Assembly: GCA_030765065.1 (NCBI GenBank)
Contig: CM060989.1
Location: forward strand, 56,372,001 to 56,436,000
Reading direction: 5' to 3'
Origin: Deroplatys truncata
Lineage: Eukaryota > Arthropoda > Insecta > Mantodea > Mantidae
DNA: 64,000 nucleotides
A program made the position numbers and the translations under genes. This document shows, piece by piece, positions 57,538 through 64,000 of the stretch; position 1 is the stretch's first letter, and every line of letters starts with the position of its first letter. Below the pieces are notes generated by a model that worked only from the letters and a program-made list of their open reading frames with translations, did no database searches and was not told the origin of the DNA.

Positions 57538-58374
57538 TTACTTTCTCTACTACGTATAGTAAGTAGGGGAAGTATTGTATTCCACCCAAAAATTCGATAC
57601 CGAGATTTCACCGGAAATATATGTTTTGAGACTCCCTGAATCCAAAAAAAGCATTTTTGGAAACATGTCCGTGTGTGTGTCTGTGAACAGCATAACTCAG
57701 AAACGAACAGTCGGATAAACACCAAACTTGGTATTTAGGTTCAGTATCTTCCAGAGATGCGACACGAAGGTTTTCAAGAAAATCCCCCCACCCCAGACTA
57801 CCCTTTACATGGAACATTTTTCGAAAATTTTAATTTTCTCAAAAATGGCTATAACACTTTTGATGAAAATATCATATGTTTAAGATATGTTCATGACAAA
57901 TGAAATGTATATCTCGAATTTTCTGGGAATGTCCCTAAAAGTGTTCTTCATTCTGAACGACTTTTGCATAACTGGTAAACCATAAGATATAGACAAAATT
58001 TTACTACACAAAAAATGTAGAACGCGTTACAATACACAATTTATGTCATATACATTTCTTTTGTTGAGTGAACCGTTTTCGAGATATTGCTTGTTATTCC
58101 CTTAAATTTTCCAATACTTATACTTTTTCTCAAATTCGTTACTCATTTTTTTTGTCCTGGACTTGCAAAGAGAATGGAATGCGCCACATAGCAACCAGCG
58201 CTTAAATATTTGACTATCGCTTAAAAGCTACCATATTCCACTTGCATCTACAAGAAAATTACCAATAAGATTGACATCTCGATATCTCGATTAATATGAA
58301 GCATATGGAGAATAGGCGTTTGTAAAAATAGATTGTACAAGAGTAGAGAAAGTCATGTGAGTGTAACACATCAG
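57538..58374 (-). mobile_element. family H, subfamily A, full-length, inside the foldback's left arm
   Basis: Intact ends; belongs to the lineage of the composite arrays (TACCAATAAGATTGACATC). The foldback arm reads TACC before it and TATGTTGTTTTCTCAC after it, as in the uninterrupted right arm (GGCATTTTGTATGTTGTTTTC), so the site was a T-run on the plus strand. Confidence 0.93.
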
Positions 58375-58689
58375 ATTTTTTATGTTGTTTTCTCACTCTT
58401 CATAAGAAACTAAACTACATTTGTATAAAACACTTTGTAATTGTTCTTATACCAACGTAAATGACAACGAAAATCTGAATGGCTGTGTATGAGGAGTGTA
58501 ATGAATGGTTGGATCATCCATTTGAGGATCAAGTTACGTTTCGTAATTGGGAATCAACATTTTTTATTTTGTTTCCTTATTCCTCATCTAAAAATAAACA
58601 GCTTTATAAACCATTTTCTAGTGCGAAAACAACATACAAAATGCCGATTCCCAATTAAAAAAATTAAATTGATCCTAAAATGACCATCA

Positions 58690-58893
58690 CAAGCCGACCC
58701 TCGTAGCCGTGGTCTCTGGAGTAGTCGCTCCGGCGCTCCGCCAAGCTGAGGGTCGCGGGTTCGAGTCCCGCCACGGGCATGGGTGTTTGTGTGTGTATAT
58801 GTGTTGCGGAAATAAACGGTAAAATAACAAAAAAAAAAACAGCTAAACACAGTAGTGTAAATCTGGGAAAGACAAGGGAACTTTAAAAAAAAA
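58690..58893 (+). mobile_element. tRNA-derived SINE (fifth type)
   Basis: CCCTCGTAGCCGTGGTCTCT and TCTGGAGTAGTCGCTCC form the A-box side. GGTCGCGGGTTCGAGTCCCG is an excellent B box. A GTGT-rich body and A-runs follow. The duplication TCACAA at 58687-58692 recurs at 60680-60686, on the far side of the composite array, which therefore inserted into this SINE's A-rich tail. Confidence 0.85.
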
Positions 58894-59816
58894 TCTGATG
58901 TGTTACACTCACATGACTTTCTCTACTCTTGTACAATCTATTTTTACAAACGCCTATTCTCCATATGCTTCATATTAATCGAGATATCGAGATGTCAATC
59001 TTATTGGTAATTTTCTTGTAGATGCAAGGGGAATATGGTAGCTTTTAAGCGATAGTCAAATATTTTATCGCTGGTTGCTATGCGGCGCATTCCATTCTCT
59101 TTGCATGTCCAGGACATAAAAAAATCTGATGTGTTACACTCACATAACTTTCTCTACTCTTGTACAATCTAATTTTACAAACGCCTATTCTCCATATGCT
59201 TCATGTTAATCGAGATATCGAGATGTCAATCTTATTGGTAATTTTCTTGTAGATGCAAGGGGAATATGGTAGCTTTTAAGCGATAGTCAAATATTTTAAC
59301 GCTGGTTGCTATGTGGCGAATTCCATTCTCTTTGCATGTTCAGGACATAAAAAAATGAATAACGAATTTGAGAAAAAGTATAAGTATTGGAAAATTTAAG
59401 GAAATAACAAGCAATATCTCGAAAACGGTTCACTCAACAAAAGAAACGTATATGACATAAGTTGTGTATTTTAACGCGATCTACATTTTTTGTGTAGTAA
59501 AATTTTGTCTATCTCTTATGGTTTACCAGTTATGCAAAAGTCGTTCACAATGAAGAATATTTTTGGAGACATTCCCAGAAAATTCGAGATATACATTTTA
59601 TTTGTCATGACAATATCTTAAACATATGATATTTCAATCAAAATCGTTAGAGCCGTTTTTGAGAAAATTAAAATTTTCGAAAAATGTTCCATGTAAAGGG
59701 TAGTCTGGGGTGGGGGGATTTTCTTGAAAACCTTCGTGTCGCATCTCTGGAAGATACTGAACCTAAATACCAAGTTTGGTGTTTATCCGACTGTTCGTTT
59801 TTGAGTTATGCTGTTC

Positions 59817-59888
59817 ACAGACACACAGACACACAGACAGACACACAGACACACAGACACACAGACACACAGACAGACACACACACGG
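59817..59888 (+). repeat. compound GACA/CA microsatellite in family H
   Basis: About 72 bp of mixed CACAGA and CAGA units in the first 3' module of the array. Confidence 0.95.
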
Positions 59889-60480
59889 ACATGTTTCCAA
59901 AAATGCTTTTTTTGGATTCAGTGATTCTCAAAACATGTATTTCCGGTGAAATCTCGGTATCGAATTTTTGGGTGGAATGCAATACTTCCCCTACTTACTA
60001 TACGTAGTAGAGAAAGTAAAAATGATTAACGAATTTGAGAAGTATAAGTATTGGAAAATTTAAGGAAATAACAAGCAATATCTCGAAAACGGTTCACTCA
60101 ACAAAAGAAATGTATATGACATAAGTTGTGTATTTTAATGCGATCTACATTTTTTGTGTAGTAAAATTTTGTCTATCTCTTATGGTTTACCAGTTATGCA
60201 AAAGTCGTTCACTATGAAGAATACTTTTGGAGACATTCCCATAAAATTCGAGATATACATTTCATTTCTCATAACATTATCTTAAACATATGATATTTTC
60301 ATTAAAATCGTTAGAGCCATTTTTGAGAAAATTAAAATTTTCGAAAAATCTTCCATGTAAAGGGTAGTCTGGGGTGAGGGGATTTTCTTAAAAACCTTCG
60401 TGTCGCATCTCTGGAAGATACTGAACCTAAATACCAAGTTTGGTGTTTATCCGACTGTTCGTTTTTGAGTTATGCTGTTC

Positions 60481-60506
60481 ACAGACACACACACTCAGAC
60501 ACACAG

Positions 60507-60538
<32 letters not shown>

Positions 60539-60545
60539 ACACACG
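60481..60545 (+). repeat. compound CA/CAGA microsatellite in family H
   Basis: About 65 bp in the second 3' module, with a different pattern from its neighbour. Confidence 0.95.
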
Positions 60546-60827
60546 GACATGTTTCCAAAAATGCTTTTTTTGGATTCAGGAGGTCTCAAAACATGTATTT
60601 CCGGTGAAATCTCGGTATCGAATTTTTGGGTGGAATGCAATACTTCCCCTACTTACTATACGTAGTAGAGAAAGTAAAAATCACAACGTCCTCCAAACAA
60701 AACACAACTATTGGAATTTACTTTCCCCCATAATATCAGGCAACTTTTATTAAAGACATTTCTTTCTACAACGCTTACTTTTGGAAATATTATACAGTCT
60801 CAACTTAAATGGCCCACCCTGTATACA

Positions 60828-61288
60828 CAAATATATATGTTTGTTAATGACGCTGTCAATTGCCAGGATTATATCAGCACCGCCGGTGTGCCTGAATTTT
60901 GTCCCGCAGGAGTTATTTTACATGCCAGTAAATCTACTTACGAAGTAGGTAAAAAGAATCTAATTTATAATTTGTTTATAAATATTGACTGTCTAAAAAA
61001 CTAGTGTGTGACAGGCATGTTCAGGGCAGTTTTATTTTGCTCGCAGGATAAAATCTCGCTTTTAACTCCTGTATCATACATAACTTACCTGCTAGTTAAC
61101 GACTATATCTCTCACTCTCTTTTACTCTCTCCCCAGTAGTGACCAGGTCAAATAGACGTGCTTCGCCTCGTAAGTAATCTTTCTAGCCGCGTCTGGGTTT
61201 TCTTACAATCTTTCTTTTCGAGTGATACAGCAATACTCGTTTTATTAATTTAGTTCTTGTATTTAGAAAATATGAGCCTTTCAGTTTT
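60828..61288. other. unassigned sequence
   Basis: Flank of the foldback; no feature recognised. Confidence 0.35.
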
Positions 61289-62115
61289 TTACTTTCTCTA
61301 CTACGTATAGTAAGTAGGGGAAGTATTGTATTCCACCCAAAAATTCGATACCGAGATTTCACGGGAAATACATGTTTTGAGACCCCAGAATCCAAAAAAA
61401 AAAAGCATTTTTGGAAACATGTCCGTGTGTGTCTGTGAACAGCATAGCTCAGAAACGAACAGTCCGATAAACACCAAACTTGCTATTTAGGTTCAGTATC
61501 TTACAGAGATGAGAAACGAAGGTTTTCAAGAAAATTCCCCCCACCCCAGATTACCCTTTACATGGAACATTTTTCGAAAATTTTAATTTTCTCAAATGGC
61601 TCTAACGATTTTGATTAAAAAATCATATGTTTAAGATATTTTCATGACAAATGAAATGTATATCTCGAATTTTCTGGGAATGTCTCCAAAAGTATTCTTC
61701 ATTGTAAACGACTTTTGCATAACTGGTAAACCATAAGAGATAGACAAAATTTTACTACACAAAAAATGTAGATTGCGTTAAAATACACAATTTAGTCATA
61801 TAAATCTTTTTTGTTGAGTGAATCATTTTCGAGATATTGCTTGTTATTCCCTTAAATTTTCCAATACTTATACTTTTTCTCAAATTCGTTATTCATTTTT
61901 TTTGTCCTGGTAATGCATTGAGAATGGAATATTCCACATAGCAACCAGCTCTTAAAATATTTTACCATAGCTTAAAGCCTAACAATTCCCCTTGCACCTA
62001 CAAGAAAATTAGCAGTAAGATTAACATCTCGATTAACATATAATATGGAGAATAAGCGTTTGTAAAAATAGTTTGTACAAGAGTAGAGAAAGTCACGTGA
62101 ATGTAACACATCAGA
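61289..62115 (-). mobile_element. family H, subfamily A, full-length
   Basis: Intact hairpin and subterminal motifs, from TTACTTTCTCTACTACGTAT to GAGTAGAGAAAGTCACGTGA. Minimal microsatellite GTGTGTGTCTGTG. Confidence 0.93.
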
Positions 62116-62307
62116 GTTTTTTTAATTCCATTGTATTTTATTCTTTACGTAAAGAATATTAAGTTTATTTCTAGTCGTATTATTATGAAATTGTCGCAAT
62201 CAATTAGAAACTGGCAAAAAAGCTGTGTTTGCTTAGCCAAGTGAGCATAGGTTCGTTATGTCAAGCAGTAGTGATGGTTGTGATTTGACTTTAATTTCAT
62301 CAGAAAA

Positions 62308-62880
62308 TATGTACCGAGCGAGGCGGCCCCGCGGTAATGTGTGTGACACGCATTCCGAAGGTTCTGGGTTCGATCCTCGGCCATCGTGCAGTCTTAACCA
62401 TCGGTTTTTCGTAGTTTTCACGGGTCGGCAAGCGAATGCTTCGGTGATTCATCTTCTACCACAACTCTCCTACCTCTCATTTCCTGTACCCATCTTGTTA
62501 TCTGTTTCAGGGTTGTAGGACCAGGCGACGGTTTTCGGCGGGTTGCGGCTGGGCGGTGGCTGTGCGCTCTGTGAAGGTTTCTTCCCTAGCATTGTTGCGG
62601 GACTGCTCAGTTAGGATCCGCCTTCGTGTGCTTTCCGGCAAGTGCTCCTTGGGATACTCTCCGTAGGCTATGGGTGAACCCGGGCGGAATTGGAAGCGTT
62701 CAGTCTGGAAACATTAAGGACCCCGCTCATCGTCATCCGGATCTGGTAGCCCTTTGGGTCTCTTTCCTCATCTCTCCCTCCCAGGGGTCACGGTAGAAGC
62801 ACAAAACATAGCCTGCGTGCGGTGCTTTGCCCCGGTTTCGGGGGCTCCTCCATTCGTCAGTACCTTTAGCATTTTAAGGA
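62308..62880 (+). mobile_element. GC-rich tRNA-headed SINE-like block
   Basis: Starts ACCGAGCGAGGCGGCCCCGC (A-box-like), with B box CTGGGTTCGATCCTCGG near 62368. About 500 bp of GC-rich, pyrimidine-rich DNA follows, in sharp contrast to its surroundings. It ends in ATTTTAAGGAAAA without a clear tail or target duplication. The head is SINE-like; the long body could be a second element or a 5' UTR-derived piece. Confidence 0.5.
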
Positions 62881-63165
62881 AAATATGCGACAAAAAACCA
62901 CTGTTATCCTAATCTTCCAAATAAAACTCGCTCGCCACATCTTATCAATCTCAAGCCCAACTGATAGTAAATAATGTCAATACCCAGCTTTAACATGTTT
63001 TCCTTCACTATCTTTTACTATTTGGGTTTAAACCTGACAAATTCTAAGTTAAAAGAACAGCTAATGTTTGGTACTTGATCTTTCTAGAGAATTTAACGGC
63101 TAAGCCTTTATTTTTCCTGCTCATTGTAAAATCACCGTACATATATACTTCAATATAAAAAAAAA
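62881..63165. other. unassigned spacer
   Basis: AT-rich, nothing recognised. Confidence 0.35.
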
Positions 63166-64000
63166 TCTGATGTGTTACACTCACATGACTTTCTCTACTC
63201 TTGTACAAACTATTTTTACAAACTCTTATTCTCCATCTATTTCATATTAATCGAGATAAACGATCTTTTGACATGCAAAGAGAATTACATTTTACACATA
63301 GCGACCAGTTCTAAAAATATTTGACTATCGCTTAAGGCGTACTATGTTCCCCTTGTTTTGTATTTACAAGGGCAATATAGAAATACAGTAGCCTTTAAGC
63401 ATAGACATATCTCTTAATAGCTGGTTGCTAGGTGCAGCACCATTCTTTGCCACAGATTAATACTCTTTGCATATCCAAGAAAAAAAATGAATAAGGAATT
63501 CCCATTTGAGAAAATAAGTATTGAAAAATTTAAGGAAATAACAAGTAATATCTCGAAAATGCTTCAACAAAAAAAAAAATGTATATGACATACATTGTGT
63601 ATTTTAACGCGATTTACATTTTTTGTGTGGTAAAATTTTGTCTATCTCTTATGATTTACTAGTTATGCAAAAGTCGTTCACAATGAAGAATACTTTTGGA
63701 GACATTCCCAGAAAATTCAAGATATACATTTTATTTGTCATGAAAATATCTTAAACATATGATATTTTAATCAAAATAGTTAGAGTCATTTTTGAGAAAA
63801 TTAAAATTTGCGAAAAATGTTCCATGTAAAGGGTAATCTGTGGTGGGGGGGATTTTCTTGAAAACCTTCGTGTCGCATCTCTGGAAGATACTGAACCTAA
63901 ATACCAAGTTTGGTGTTTATCCGACTGTTCGTTTCTGAGTTATGCTTTTGACAGACACACAGACACATACAGACAGACAGACACACACACACACGGACAT
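63166..64000 (+). mobile_element. family H, subfamily B with internal inversion, cut by the window edge
   Basis: Starts TCTGATGTGTTACACTCACA. 63256-63352 is inverted exactly as in 34769-35700. It reaches the microsatellite (ACAGACAGACAGACACACAC) and GGACAT at the window end, so the 3' hairpin is outside. Confidence 0.92.

Larger units (their letters stand above)
58894..60677 (+). mobile_element. family H composite array (second copy, 5'-5'-3'-3')
   Basis: 5' modules start at 58894 and 59125; 3' modules end at 60018 and 60677. Order, diagnostic bases and length (1784 against 1773 bp) match 1192-2964, while the flanking DNA is unrelated. Both 3' modules carry GACA/CA tracts, differing from those of the first array. 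Confidence 0.9.
57349..60821. mobile_element. foldback/MITE-like element split by three insertions
   Basis: The arms match in inverted order: CAGGGCGGGCCATTTAAGTT and GCGTTGTAGAAAGAAATG at the left, their complements at 60678-60821 at the right. The arms continue inward (GGTTATTTTAGGGTCAATTT at the left; complement at 58650-58690). Removing the family H copy 57538-58374, the SINE and the composite array leaves about 650 bp. TATACA flanks both ends (57343-57348, 60822-60827). No transposase. Confidence 0.8.

Noticed and set aside
58735-58785. Functional tRNA gene
   Set aside because: B box and cloverleaf-like halves are present, but the sequence continues into a body and A-rich tail with a target duplication, so it is a SINE.
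59817-59888. CRISPR-like array of short repeats
   Set aside because: No repeat-spacer alternation; it is a compound microsatellite in animal DNA.

Overview
The window reads as animal, almost certainly arthropod (probably insect), nuclear DNA. It is AT-rich and has no operons and no long open frames. It holds mariner/Tc1 transposons with TA target duplications, tRNA-derived SINEs, CR1-like and Jockey-like non-LTR remnants, LTRs, and one short coding segment with splice signals on both sides. I cannot name the species. Almost every longer open frame lies in a transposon or repeat.

The best host-gene evidence is at the left edge. A minus-strand exon (677-772) encodes a start codon and a signal-peptide-like N-terminus, followed by a GTAAGC donor. 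Its downstream exons would lie left of the window. A second minus-strand donor at 41648/41649 borders a non-repetitive, GC-richer block and could be an upstream 5' UTR exon. If so, most of the window is one very long intron filled with transposable elements. That link is inference.

The dominant component is one repeat family, called family H here. It has about 45 full, partial or nested copies on both strands, roughly two fifths of the window by hand tally. A unit is about 0.8 kb. It starts TCTGATGTGTTACACTCACA, carries the inverted sequence ACTTTCTCTACT near both ends, has a small hairpin just before the 3' end, sits in A-runs, and holds a CA/GACA microsatellite at one fixed internal position. 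These traits fit non-autonomous Helentron/DINE-1-like rolling-circle elements, though I see no Rep/helicase gene. Subfamilies: A (main), B (longer 5' module), C (older, diverged), and a B variant with an internal inversion. A composite 5'-5'-3'-3' array occurs twice (1192-2964 and 58894-60677).

Layout: 0-4 kb nested family H and the exon; 4.5-5.5 kb LTR-like repeat; 6.8-7.2 kb SINE with (ATT)n tail; 7.6-8.7 and 9.9-10.8 kb dead mariners; 11-12.2 kb SINEs; 12.7-15.8 kb two long-inverted-repeat elements; 16-23 kb family H; 24.5-25.7 kb mariner; 25.9-26.5 kb LTR-like repeat; 27-45 kb mostly family H with unique islands; 45.5-51.6 kb a foldback element carrying a mariner (itself hit by a Jockey-like retrotransposon), a CR1-like fragment (itself hit by a solo LTR) and family H; 52.8-57.3 kb three DDE transposons; 57.3-60.8 kb another foldback loaded with nested insertions; 61-64 kb family H and a GC-rich SINE-like block. 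Nesting gives relative ages: foldbacks, mariners and CR1 first, then SINEs and solo LTR, with subfamily A/B of family H among the youngest.
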